Shown: piece after piece, positions 1-7,111 of the stretch
Position numbering within the stretch: the stretch's first letter is position 1
Layout: every line of letters starts with the position of its first letter
Assembly (NCBI GenBank): GCA_016124575.1
Contig: WGNM01000023.1
Coordinates: 149,366-213,365 of the forward strand
Direction: 5' to 3'
From: Cryomorphaceae bacterium
GTDB taxonomy: Bacteria > Bacteroidota > Bacteroidia > Flavobacteriales_D > Sanyastnellaceae
DNA: 64,000 bases
Notes under the pieces: generated by a model
Told to the model about the DNA's origin: nothing
Seen by the model: the letters and a program-made list of their open reading frames with translations, nothing else
Database searches by the model: none
Made by a program: the position numbers and the translations under genes

Positions 1-102
1 TGGTTTAGGTTTGAAAACGTTGCGGTAGGAGACTTAGTTTTACACTCAGACACCAAGCATGTGCTGTCAACTGGCAGTTGTTTGCGTGGGTGGAATCAAT
101 GA
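1..102 (+). CDS. C-terminal fragment of an unrecognised protein, cut by window edge
   Basis: Frame 1 is open from the first base to a TGA at 100-102 and would encode 33 residues, including the stretch ENVAVGDLVLHSDT. I do not recognise the family. No start is visible because the window begins inside the frame. The next 20 bases lead straight into the remnant of a secreted-protein gene. The fragment could be the end of a real gene or chance reading in a decayed region, so confidence is low. Confidence 0.2.
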   Translation, partial: WFRFENVAVGDLVLHSDTKHVLSTGSCLRGWNQ

Positions 103-121
103 TGTCACTTAAACATCTTTA

Positions 122-815
122 ATAAAAACAATTTCTATTTTCATTTCTTTTCATCGGTGGCGAAAGTGCGGCTGATGCACAATTGATCGATCCAATCTTT
201 GAGTGTGGTTCTCCGTCAGTAGCATGGACAGAAGCTTCTTCTAACTGCGGAACTCCTCTTTGTACTACGGCTCTTTGTGTTACTTGCGTTGGTGGCTGTA
301 TTGCTTATGATGGCGATTGGTGCGATTGGTTTGGTGGCGCTGTTGAAGAAGGTCTTATGACTCAGGCCGTGACGATTGCGAATGGAACAAACGCTACTTT
401 GATCTTATGGATTGTGCTTCCAACTTCTGGACCTGCTATCGCAGATGATGTTTTCGAAGCACGGATGGACGGAACTCAGGGAGCTCAATATGCAGCCTAC
501 ACTGAGATTTCGGTTGACATCTCATCTTACTCAGATGGTCAAACACACGCGTAGTCTATTTACGGACTTCAGTCAACTGCTGACGACGTTGTTAACTTCC
601 AATTCGGAGTAAGCGCTGAAGGTTCTGCTACCGTAAACATATTCAATCTTGCTGGTCAATTGGTAGTTTCAAAGACCTTCAACGAAGTTTACAACAGCAC
701 TTACGTTGAACACTTCAGAGCTTCAGGCGGACATTTATGTAGCTGAAGTTTTGAATAACGGACAACGTTTCCAACAACGTGTTCTTGTTCAGCACGAAGA
801 AAAAAAGACTAATAA
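122..815 (+). pseudogene. Decayed T9SS type A secreted protein
   Basis: One frame (0) reads from about 126 to 705. It starts with a signal-peptide-like remnant ending in ADAQ at about 171-182, continues through an N-terminal beta-rich domain (WTEASSNCGTPLC near 225), and reaches an in-frame TAG at 552-554. After the TAG the same frame encodes a typical T9SS type A sorting domain (DDVVNFQFGVSAEGSATVNI from about 576). At about 705 the frame shifts to +1 (NTSELQADIYVAEVLNNGQR). The native double stop TAATAA at 810-815 is back in the first frame, so a second shift lies in the A-run near 800. No ATG precedes the signal remnant; ATA at 122-124 sits where a start would be expected. Start loss, a nonsense codon and two frameshifts argue for a dead gene. 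Sequencing error near a contig end is the alternative. Confidence 0.75.
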
Positions 816-821
816 AAGAGA

Positions 822-845
822 CCCCGCACGGGCGGGATTTTTTTT
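822..845 (+). terminator. Rho-independent terminator after the pseudogene
   Basis: CCCGC and GCGGG form a stem around an ACGG loop (822-836), followed directly by a run of eight T (838-845). It lies seven bases after the relic TAATAA stop. The transcription unit therefore kept its terminator while its coding frame decayed. Confidence 0.85.
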
Positions 846-850
846 GATCA

Positions 851-858
851 TACCTTTG
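851..858 (+). promoter_or_regulatory. Bacteroidota -7 promoter element for miaE
   Basis: TACCTTTG matches the TAnnTTTG consensus of the Bacteroidota housekeeping sigma factor. It starts five bases after the T-run of the preceding terminator and ends four bases before the ATG at 863. Transcription should therefore start at about 863-866, giving an almost leaderless message, or a 20-base leader if the ATG at 884 is the true start. Confidence 0.6.
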
Positions 859-862
859 TGGT

Positions 863-1465
863 ATGGAAAATTCAACAAAAGTAATGCTCGGTTTGCGCCT
901 GCCAACCGATCCACGATGGGTAAACATTGCTGAAAAGAACATTTCAGACGTCCTCACCGACCATGCTTGGTGCGAGCAAAAAGCTGCGTTAAATGCTATG
1001 TCAACAATTGTTAGATTTCCGCAGCACCAAGACCTTGTTACAGAACTCACGCGCATCTCTTTGGAGGAAATGGAGCATTTTGACATGGTACATGAAAAAA
1101 TCAAAGCACGAGGCTTTCAATTGGGTCATGAGCAACGAGATTGCTATGTACAAGACCTTTCGCTGTTTATCAAAAAAGGGGGGCCGAAAGATCAAGAATT
1201 AATGGAGCGATTGCTTTTTGCTGCGATGATTGAGGCTCGGTCTTGCGAACGATTTCGAATATTGAGTGAAGAAATCGAAGATGAAGACCTTAGAGCATTT
1301 TATCGTGAGTTGATGATTTCTGAAGCCACACATTACTCCACGTTTATTTCTTTGGCAAAAAAATACGGCGACCCAAAAAAAGTGGATCGCCGTTGGCAAG
1401 AATTTCTTGACTTTGAAAGCACATTGATGGAAAAATACGGCAAAGAATCAACCATGCACGGTTGA
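863..1465 (+). CDS. miaE: tRNA-(ms2io6A)-hydroxylase MiaE
   Basis: MiaE is a cytoplasmic diiron monooxygenase that hydroxylates the isopentenyl group of ms2i6A37 in tRNA. The 200-residue protein begins with the family's LGLRLPTDPRW segment. It carries the ferritin-like helices with metal-ligand motifs CEQKAA, EEMEHF, EARSCERF and SEATHY, and full family length. The start at 863 sits almost on the predicted transcription start. The ATG at 884 would begin exactly where many family members begin (MLGLRLPTD) and is a good alternative. The gene ends in TGA abutting the convergent aminopeptidase stop: TGATCA at 1463-1468 supplies both stop codons. Assignment to MiaE is confident from the motifs; the substrate follows from the family. 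Confidence 0.93.
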   Translation: MENSTKVMLGLRLPTDPRWVNIAEKNISDVLTDHAWCEQKAALNAMSTIVRFPQHQDLVTELTRISLEEMEHFDMVHEKIKARGFQLGHEQRDCYVQDLSLFIKKGGPKDQELMERLLFAAMIEARSCERFRILSEEIEDEDLRAFYRELMISEATHYSTFISLAKKYGDPKKVDRRWQEFLDFESTLMEKYGKESTMHG

Positions 1466-2755
1466 TCAGCCATTCATTAAGTCCTCAATTTCTTCTGCTT
1501 CCAATGGGATGTGTCCCATTAAATCTCTGAATCCGTTTTCCTGAATCACGATGTCGTTTTCAAGACGTATTCCTAAGTTTTCTTCACGGATGTAAATACC
1601 CGGTTCTACTGTGAACACATGGCCTGCCTGAATAGGTTCATTCCACAAACCAACGTCATGCACATCAATACCCAGAAAGTGACTTGTTCCGTGCATAAAA
1701 TACTTCTTGTAAGCAGGCCAGTCAGGGTTTTGCTTTGCAACATCGTGTTGGTCAATTAATCCCAAATTAAGCAACTCACGTGTCATTAACTCACCTACCT
1801 GAGCATGGTATTCATGCATGAAAACACCCGGTTTTAGTAACCCCATTGCTCCTTTCATAACGCTGAGCACACCGTTGTATACGTCTTTTTGTCGGCTCGT
1901 AAACCTTCCACTCACTGGCACACACCTTGTCATGTCAGAAGCATAATTACCATATTCAGCCCCAACATCCATCAGCAATACATCACCAGCCTGACATTGC
2001 GCTTCGTTTTCAATGTAGTGCAATACACATGCATTGAAACCGCTAGCAATGATAGGAGTGTAGGCAAACCCACGTGACCCTTGACGAAGAAACTCATGTG
2101 CAAACTCAGCTTCAATTTCATATTCCATTACACCTGGCTTGATAAACTTCAAGACACGTTCTAGACCAGACTTTGTGATGTCGCATGCCCTCTGCATTTG
2201 CTCAATCTCTTCAGCTTCCTTAACCGATCGGATACGGTGCATAATTGGCGCGCTGCGCTCATAGCGATAGTGCGGGTACTTCTTTCGCATCCATTTCGAC
2301 AAACGCATTTCTCGGGTTTCGACCTCGCTTGAAGCACGCGTATGCTCGTTGCTGTTCAAGAAGACCAGTTGTGCCTCACTGATAAGCGCATGAAAGATTT
2401 TTTCGAACTGATCTGTCCAATAAACCGTGCGAATACCCGACACCTCGAGAGCAGACTCCTTCGTTAGTTTAGAACCTTCCCAAATAGCGATTTCAGCATT
2501 TGTCTCGCGAACGAATAAAATCTCTCTGTGTTTCTCGTGCAGGCTATCTGGGAAAACAACCAGAATCGTTTCTTCTTGATCTACCCCAGAAAGGTAAAAG
2601 ATATCAGAAGCTTGTTTAAAGGGCATCGATCCGTCAGCACTTGTGGGCATGATATCGTTCGACGTGAAAATCGCGATCGACTTTGGCGGTAACAACGATG
2701 CAAATTTTGATCTGTTTTTAATGTACAGTTCCTTTGATAGTGCTTGATAACGCAT
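1466..2755 (-). CDS. pepP: Xaa-Pro aminopeptidase (M24B)
   Basis: This cytoplasmic metallo-aminopeptidase removes an N-terminal residue preceding proline. The 429-residue protein has an N-terminal aminopeptidase-P domain (about 1-150) and a C-terminal pita-bread M24 domain. Dinuclear metal ligands are visible in DVGAEYGNYASDMTR (two Asp), HGTSHFLGIDVHD (His), VEPGIYI (Glu) and RLENDIV (Glu). I place the start at the ATG at 2755, giving MRYQALSKELY as in relatives. The frame stays open to 2866, but the extra 37 residues look unlike a domain and would run through the region holding the divergent ridA promoter. Length is normal for the family. It is convergent with miaE and divergent from the RidA-family gene. 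Confidence 0.92.
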   Translation of the reverse strand: MRYQALSKELYIKNRSKFASLLPPKSIAIFTSNDIMPTSADGSMPFKQASDIFYLSGVDQEETILVVFPDSLHEKHREILFVRETNAEIAIWEGSKLTKESALEVSGIRTVYWTDQFEKIFHALISEAQLVFLNSNEHTRASSEVETREMRLSKWMRKKYPHYRYERSAPIMHRIRSVKEAEEIEQMQRACDITKSGLERVLKFIKPGVMEYEIEAEFAHEFLRQGSRGFAYTPIIASGFNACVLHYIENEAQCQAGDVLLMDVGAEYGNYASDMTRCVPVSGRFTSRQKDVYNGVLSVMKGAMGLLKPGVFMHEYHAQVGELMTRELLNLGLIDQHDVAKQNPDWPAYKKYFMHGTSHFLGIDVHDVGLWNEPIQAGHVFTVEPGIYIREENLGIRLENDIVIQENGFRDLMGHIPLEAEEIEDLMNG

Positions 2756-2850
2756 GGATAAAACTTTTCGGCAAGATACAAAATGCATATGTTGCCTAAC
2801 ATCAATATTCAATTCAAACGGCTTAGCCATATTTAGAGGAGATGTAACAC

Positions 2851-2858
2851 TATATTTG
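2851..2858 (+). promoter_or_regulatory. -7 promoter element upstream of the RidA-family gene
   Basis: TATATTTG is a perfect TAnnTTTG match ending 19 bases before the ATG at 2878, a normal spacing for a short Bacteroidota leader. It lies in the divergent space after the pepP start. Confidence 0.6.
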
Positions 2859-2877
2859 GGCAACAAAAAACACGATT

Positions 2878-3309
2878 ATGAGTGACGGACGAATCAATGC
2901 TTCAGGAGCACCAAAACCAGTGGGTTTATATCCACATGCAAGAAAAGTAGGGAACCTTTTGTTTCTCTCTGGTGTCGGCCCACGCAGCGCGGGTTCTGAT
3001 GCCAACGACAGCGGCGTGCCGGGTCTGAAGCTCGATCACAACGGAAATTTTTTAGAATTCGATTTTGAAGCACAAGTGCACAGTGTTTTTCAAAATGTAC
3101 GCAGTGTTTTAGAGGCTTCTGGTTCAAAATGGGAAGATTTGGTTGATGTTACCGTCTTTTTGGTACACATGAAAAGAGACTTTGCTACATTCAATCGCAT
3201 TTATGCTGAATACTTTAAAGACAATCAACCGTGCCGAACCACCGTTGAGATAAATGCACTACCAACACCCATTGCCATAGAGTTGAAGTGTATAGCCTAT
3301 GTCGGCTAG
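2878..3309 (+). CDS. RidA/YjgF-family deaminase, 2-aminomuconate deaminase-like
   Basis: The 143-residue protein covers one complete RidA (YjgF/YER057c) fold, which forms trimers and hydrolyses enamine or imine intermediates. Visible motifs are GLYPHARKVGNLLFLSGVGP at the N-terminus and CRTTVEINALP near the C-terminus, the latter carrying the conserved substrate-binding arginine. The N-terminal sequence resembles 2-aminomuconate deaminases of aerobic tryptophan and aminophenol degradation more than generic RidA. Tryptophan 2,3-dioxygenase lies about 900 bases downstream on the same strand, which supports a role in the kynurenine/3-hydroxyanthranilate route. The specific substrate is inferred; generic imine deaminase activity is the alternative. 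Confidence 0.75.
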   Translation: MSDGRINASGAPKPVGLYPHARKVGNLLFLSGVGPRSAGSDANDSGVPGLKLDHNGNFLEFDFEAQVHSVFQNVRSVLEASGSKWEDLVDVTVFLVHMKRDFATFNRIYAEYFKDNQPCRTTVEINALPTPIAIELKCIAYVG

Positions 3310-3348
3310 AATTTTTATTTGGCACATGCTTTGTCTTTTCGCCTCATT

Positions 3349-4170
3349 ATGAAAAAGCTTCTCACATTCGCAATCATACTTCTGGCAGGCCAGGTAGGAA
3401 TTGCACAAGGTATAAAGCCACTTAAGGTGAAGCTAGATACCTTGCCAGAAACAGGACTTAGAACTGTTACAAATACAGCATTTCAAACAGGAGAAAAACT
3501 TGTTTACAGAATACACTACGGCTTCATTGATGCTGGCGAAGCCGTTCTTGAAGTAAAAGATTCAAAATGGAAGTTTTCTGGACGCGATGCATACCACGTT
3601 ATTGGTACTGGGAAAAGTTTAGGCGGCTTCGACTGGGTTTTTAAAGTGCGTGACCGCTACGAAACCTACATCGACAAGCAAGGGATGTTCCCTTACCGAT
3701 TCATTCGAAATGTAGAAGAGGGTGGATATAAAATCTTCCAAGATTACCAGTTTTATCCGAGCAAAAGCGCACTGCGCACTCATGAAAAGCAAGAGTACAA
3801 AACTCCGAGTTTTATACAAGACCTTGTTTCAGCATTCTACTATGCACGAACAATCGACTATGGCAAAGCTAAAGTTGGAGACCTTTTCGAGATTACAACA
3901 TTTGTAGACGGTGAAATTTTCCCTTTGAAAATAAAATACATGGGCACCGAGGAAGTGAAACTTCGCAAAGGAAAATACAGATGCATGAAGTTTGTCCCTG
4001 TTATTCAACAAGGGCGCATTTGGAAAAGCGAAGATGACTTGGAAGTATGGGTAACGGCCGACAAAAACAAGATTCCAATTCTGGTGAAATCAGAATTGCT
4101 TGTAGGATCATTGAAAATGGAAGTTGTAGACTACCAAAACCTTAAAAATCCTGTTGCTTTGGTTAACTAA
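3349..4170 (+). CDS. DUF3108 family exported protein
   Basis: I recognise the DUF3108 family, whose function is not established. The 273-residue protein starts with a signal peptide (MKKLLTFAIILLAGQVGIAQ). It has the family landmarks FQTGEKLVYRIHYGF, GFDWVFKVRDRYETYID and the C-terminal EVWVTADKNKIPI segment, consistent with an all-beta periplasmic or outer-membrane-associated protein. I chose the ATG at 3349 because the ten residues encoded upstream (from 3319) would precede an ideal signal peptide. It lies between the RidA-family gene and kynA on the same strand, with gaps of 39 and 46 bases. The three may be co-transcribed, but nothing in the protein links it to tryptophan. Confidence 0.85.
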   Translation: MKKLLTFAIILLAGQVGIAQGIKPLKVKLDTLPETGLRTVTNTAFQTGEKLVYRIHYGFIDAGEAVLEVKDSKWKFSGRDAYHVIGTGKSLGGFDWVFKVRDRYETYIDKQGMFPYRFIRNVEEGGYKIFQDYQFYPSKSALRTHEKQEYKTPSFIQDLVSAFYYARTIDYGKAKVGDLFEITTFVDGEIFPLKIKYMGTEEVKLRKGKYRCMKFVPVIQQGRIWKSEDDLEVWVTADKNKIPILVKSELLVGSLKMEVVDYQNLKNPVALVN

Positions 4171-4216
4171 GGCACGACTGTTTTCATAACTTGCGCAGTT
4201 AAAGAACCTTTGCAAG

Positions 4217-5188
4217 ATGGAATTGAGTCCAAAACTTCTTGAAAAACTGCAGCTTCTGCAAGAAAAATACTCGTCGATGGGTCAAGACCTTGAGTCTTAC
4301 CTCGACGGGTTATTATACGCCGACTACTTAACCTATTGGGATTATATACACCTAGACACCCTTTTAAGTCTCCAAAGTCCAATCACATCTTTTCCTGATG
4401 AGGAGATTTTTATCATGTATCACCAAATTACAGAGCTGTATTTCAAGCTTTGTTTGCATGAGTTCGAGCAAATCCGCGAAAAAACTGATTTTGATTTAAG
4501 TTGGTTAACCACTCGCATAACACGGATTAACAGGTATTTCGAAGCGCTTACCAAGAGTTTTGATATCATGGTTGATGGCATGGACAGGGATCAGTTTTTA
4601 AAATTCCGCATGTCGCTTCTTCCAGCAAGTGGATTCCAGTCGGCACAGTATAGGATGATAGAGATTTGTTCGGCGACCTTTGATCGTTTGGTAGAAGAGC
4701 CTGCCCGTCAAAATTTCCCAACATACTTTTCGAAAGACGACATTCCTGCGATGTACGAGCGTATTTATTGGAAAATGGGTGCGACAGAGCTATCAACTGG
4801 CAATAAAACACTGACACTTCAGCAATTCGAAATCAAATATTCGAAAGAGCTAATAGACCTTGCCAAAAAATTCCTCGGCAAAACACTTTGGGACAAGGTG
4901 AAGACCTTGCCCGGAGAAGACCAAAATAACGAACCCTTGCTGATCAGTTTGAGGTGGTTAGATACCAATGTAAACGTGAATTGGCCTCTTGCCCACTACA
5001 AATCGGCCGTGCGCTATTTGCACAAAAACCCAGAAGACATAGCCGCTACAGGTGGTACAAACTGGCAGAAATATCTACCTCCACGTTTTCAACGAAGGAT
5101 CTTCTTTCCTGAAGTGTGGTCAGAACAAGAATTGGCTGACTGGGGCAAGGGTTGGGTAGAATCTGTGGTTTTCAACCAATCGAAGTGA
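4217..5188 (+). CDS. kynA: Tryptophan 2,3-dioxygenase
   Basis: This cytoplasmic haem dioxygenase opens the indole ring of L-tryptophan to give N-formylkynurenine, the first step of the kynurenine pathway. The 323-residue all-helical protein carries the substrate and haem-pocket motifs YHQITELYFKL (about residues 76-86) and FRMSLLPASGFQSAQYR (about 132-148). The C-terminal half, with LRWLDTNVNVNWPLAHYKSA, is also family-like. The assignment rests on these motifs and full length. No kynureninase, kynurenine formamidase or kynurenine monooxygenase gene is in the window, so the rest of the pathway must lie elsewhere. A near-consensus -7 element (AACCTTTG, 4206-4213) lies just before the ATG. Confidence 0.9.
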   Translation: MELSPKLLEKLQLLQEKYSSMGQDLESYLDGLLYADYLTYWDYIHLDTLLSLQSPITSFPDEEIFIMYHQITELYFKLCLHEFEQIREKTDFDLSWLTTRITRINRYFEALTKSFDIMVDGMDRDQFLKFRMSLLPASGFQSAQYRMIEICSATFDRLVEEPARQNFPTYFSKDDIPAMYERIYWKMGATELSTGNKTLTLQQFEIKYSKELIDLAKKFLGKTLWDKVKTLPGEDQNNEPLLISLRWLDTNVNVNWPLAHYKSAVRYLHKNPEDIAATGGTNWQKYLPPRFQRRIFFPEVWSEQELADWGKGWVESVVFNQSK

Positions 5189-5271
5189 ACACAATAGTTA
5201 TTTGGATTCGCGTTTTATTGATTTACTGTCTACTTTCGAACCCGTTGAGACATTTTTACGTAACCCCCTTT

Positions 5272-6504
5272 ATGAAGAACACACGACTGATATCAGCCGC
5301 CCTGATGTTTCTTTTTGTTTCTTGTCAGCAAAACGATTCAATTCAAGATCATATCATCCAAGAAGATGTTATTGAACATGTGGAATTGATTCGCTTTGGC
5401 TTCGACTTGAATTCGTTTCACGTAGTAGAAGGCTCCATCACCTCAGGTCAGGTACTTTCTGAAGTACTTCGCCCTTTTGGTGTTAGCGCCACTGCTTTGG
5501 AGATCTTTTTGAAAGAAAGTCGAGACATCATTGACCCAAGAAAAATAAAGCCTGACCAAGGTTGGTTGGCACTTTTTTCGAATCAAGAAGACAGCGTGCC
5601 TTCTTATTTCATTTATGAAAAGTCTCAAAAAGATTATGTAGTTATAGAAATTGCTGATTCTTTAAAAGGTTGGTCTGGTGAACACCCTTCAGAAACGCGC
5701 TTGCGTCGTGTTGAAGGTGAAATCAATAATAGTTTGTATCAAAGTCTGCAAGATCAGGGCGCGAATGCTGAATTGGCGATGACCATGGCCAATATTTACG
5801 CATGGACCATTGACTTTTACCGCCTTCAAAAAGGAGATCGCTTTGAGGTGTTATATGAAGAAGAGTACATCAACGACGTTGCCGTTGGTACAGGTCGTAT
5901 TCTCGCATCACACTTCAACCACAAAGGAAAAGATCGCGGTGCTTATATGTTTGAGAATGACGACCAAACCAGCTACTACAGTGAAGATGGGTCGAGTTTG
6001 AAGAAGGCATTTTTGAAGGCCCCCGTGAAGTATTCTCGTATTTCCAGTCGTTATTCTGGAAAGCGTTTTCACCCTGTCTTAAAGCGTTATAAGTCTCACT
6101 TGGGAACCGACTATGCTGCACCACAGGGAACACCAATTCTCGCGGTAGGAGATGGTGTGGTTACAAAGTCAGGATATACTGGAGGCAATGGTAATTACGT
6201 CAAAATCCGCCACAACAGCACCTATGAAACGCAGTACTTGCACATGAGCAAGCGTGCGTGCAAAGAAGGAGAGCGCGTTAGTCAAGGAGAAGTAATTGGA
6301 TATGTTGGAAGTACCGGACTTGCTACAGGTCCACACGTATGTTTTCGCTTTTGGAAGAATGGTCAGCAAGTTGACCATTTGAGCGAAGAATTCCCAACTT
6401 CGGAGCCGTTGAACGAATCTCAAATGCCTGCTTTTAAAGCGCTAGTAAACACGTACGATTCTTTGTTGAGAGTAACCCCTGTGGCTGTTGATGATGCGTT
6501 ATAG
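5272..6504 (+). CDS. M23 peptidase lipoprotein (MepM-like peptidoglycan hydrolase)
   Basis: This is probably a cell-wall endopeptidase anchored as a lipoprotein. The 410-residue product starts MKNTRLISAALMFLFVSC with a lipobox ending at Cys18. A middle region (about 150-200) resembles the second domain of MepM/Csd3-type hydrolases (NIYAWTIDFYRLQKGDRFEVL). The LytM domain spans about 275-370: H276-x3-D280 (HLGTD) and H324 (YLHMS) are present. In the usual HxH motif the second His is replaced by Cys (GPHVCF, H355 and C357). Cys could still bind zinc, and I recall the same change in related Bacteroidota proteins, but catalysis is not certain. The ATG at 5272 is chosen because it opens the lipoprotein signal; the frame is open upstream into kynA. 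Confidence 0.87.
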   Translation: MKNTRLISAALMFLFVSCQQNDSIQDHIIQEDVIEHVELIRFGFDLNSFHVVEGSITSGQVLSEVLRPFGVSATALEIFLKESRDIIDPRKIKPDQGWLALFSNQEDSVPSYFIYEKSQKDYVVIEIADSLKGWSGEHPSETRLRRVEGEINNSLYQSLQDQGANAELAMTMANIYAWTIDFYRLQKGDRFEVLYEEEYINDVAVGTGRILASHFNHKGKDRGAYMFENDDQTSYYSEDGSSLKKAFLKAPVKYSRISSRYSGKRFHPVLKRYKSHLGTDYAAPQGTPILAVGDGVVTKSGYTGGNGNYVKIRHNSTYETQYLHMSKRACKEGERVSQGEVIGYVGSTGLATGPHVCFRFWKNGQQVDHLSEEFPTSEPLNESQMPAFKALVNTYDSLLRVTPVAVDDAL

Positions 6505-7111
6505 TGTATTTGGCTTTCTGTTTCTTTTCCTTTTTGGTTGTGAGACCAAACCTTATCTTACAAGAGAAGACCGTCGGTTAGAAAACAAAAACGAATATGT
6601 CGTTTTGCATCCCAATGATTTAGCATTTGATATACGAAAGGAAAGTCCATCAACATCAGACGAAACCATCTTTCTTTGTATTCCCCTCTTTGCAGAGGAT
6701 GCGGTTGCAGAGCAGCAAGAGCAACGACTACAAGTCGAAATAGAAGGAGGTGATTTAACGTTTGAAATCGCTTCATCATCCGCTTTAAGCGAAAAAACCC
6801 TTCGTCTTCATACATTGGTTCAAGAAGGTAATGCCAAGGATTCTCGATCTGAAAAAATGCTTTTTCACATCGCTATCGCAGAAACGAAAGCAGGCGAGCG
6901 TCTTTTAGTGATTAACAAACGGGAACTATCAGCCAGACAAATAAGTGCCGACCTCATCGAGATGGGCTTTATCAATGCGCTAGCAGTAGAGCGCAAAAAT
7001 CTTAATAGCAGCTGGTACCGCTATGCGAATACCATTTTTAGTTGTGGGGTTGGACAGCCGAAGCAAGAAACTGCTGATAGTTACCTCATTTTACAAGCTA
7101 CTTCACGCTAA
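6491..7111 (+). CDS. Small lipoprotein of unknown function
   Basis: I do not recognise this 206-residue protein. It begins MMRYSVFGFLFLFLFGC, a clear lipoprotein signal with the lipobox Cys at residue 17, then a mostly polar domain without visible catalytic motifs. It overlaps the 3' end of the M23 gene by 14 bases (ATG at 6491; a second ATG follows at 6494), which suggests translational coupling and a shared envelope role. Its stop overlaps the convergent lysS stop region by 9 bases. A partner or inhibitor of the M23 hydrolase is possible but only inferred. Confidence 0.75.
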   Translation: MMRYSVFGFLFLFLFGCETKPYLTREDRRLENKNEYVVLHPNDLAFDIRKESPSTSDETIFLCIPLFAEDAVAEQQEQRLQVEIEGGDLTFEIASSSALSEKTLRLHTLVQEGNAKDSRSEKMLFHIAIAETKAGERLLVINKRELSARQISADLIEMGFINALAVERKNLNSSWYRYANTIFSCGVGQPKQETADSYLILQATSR

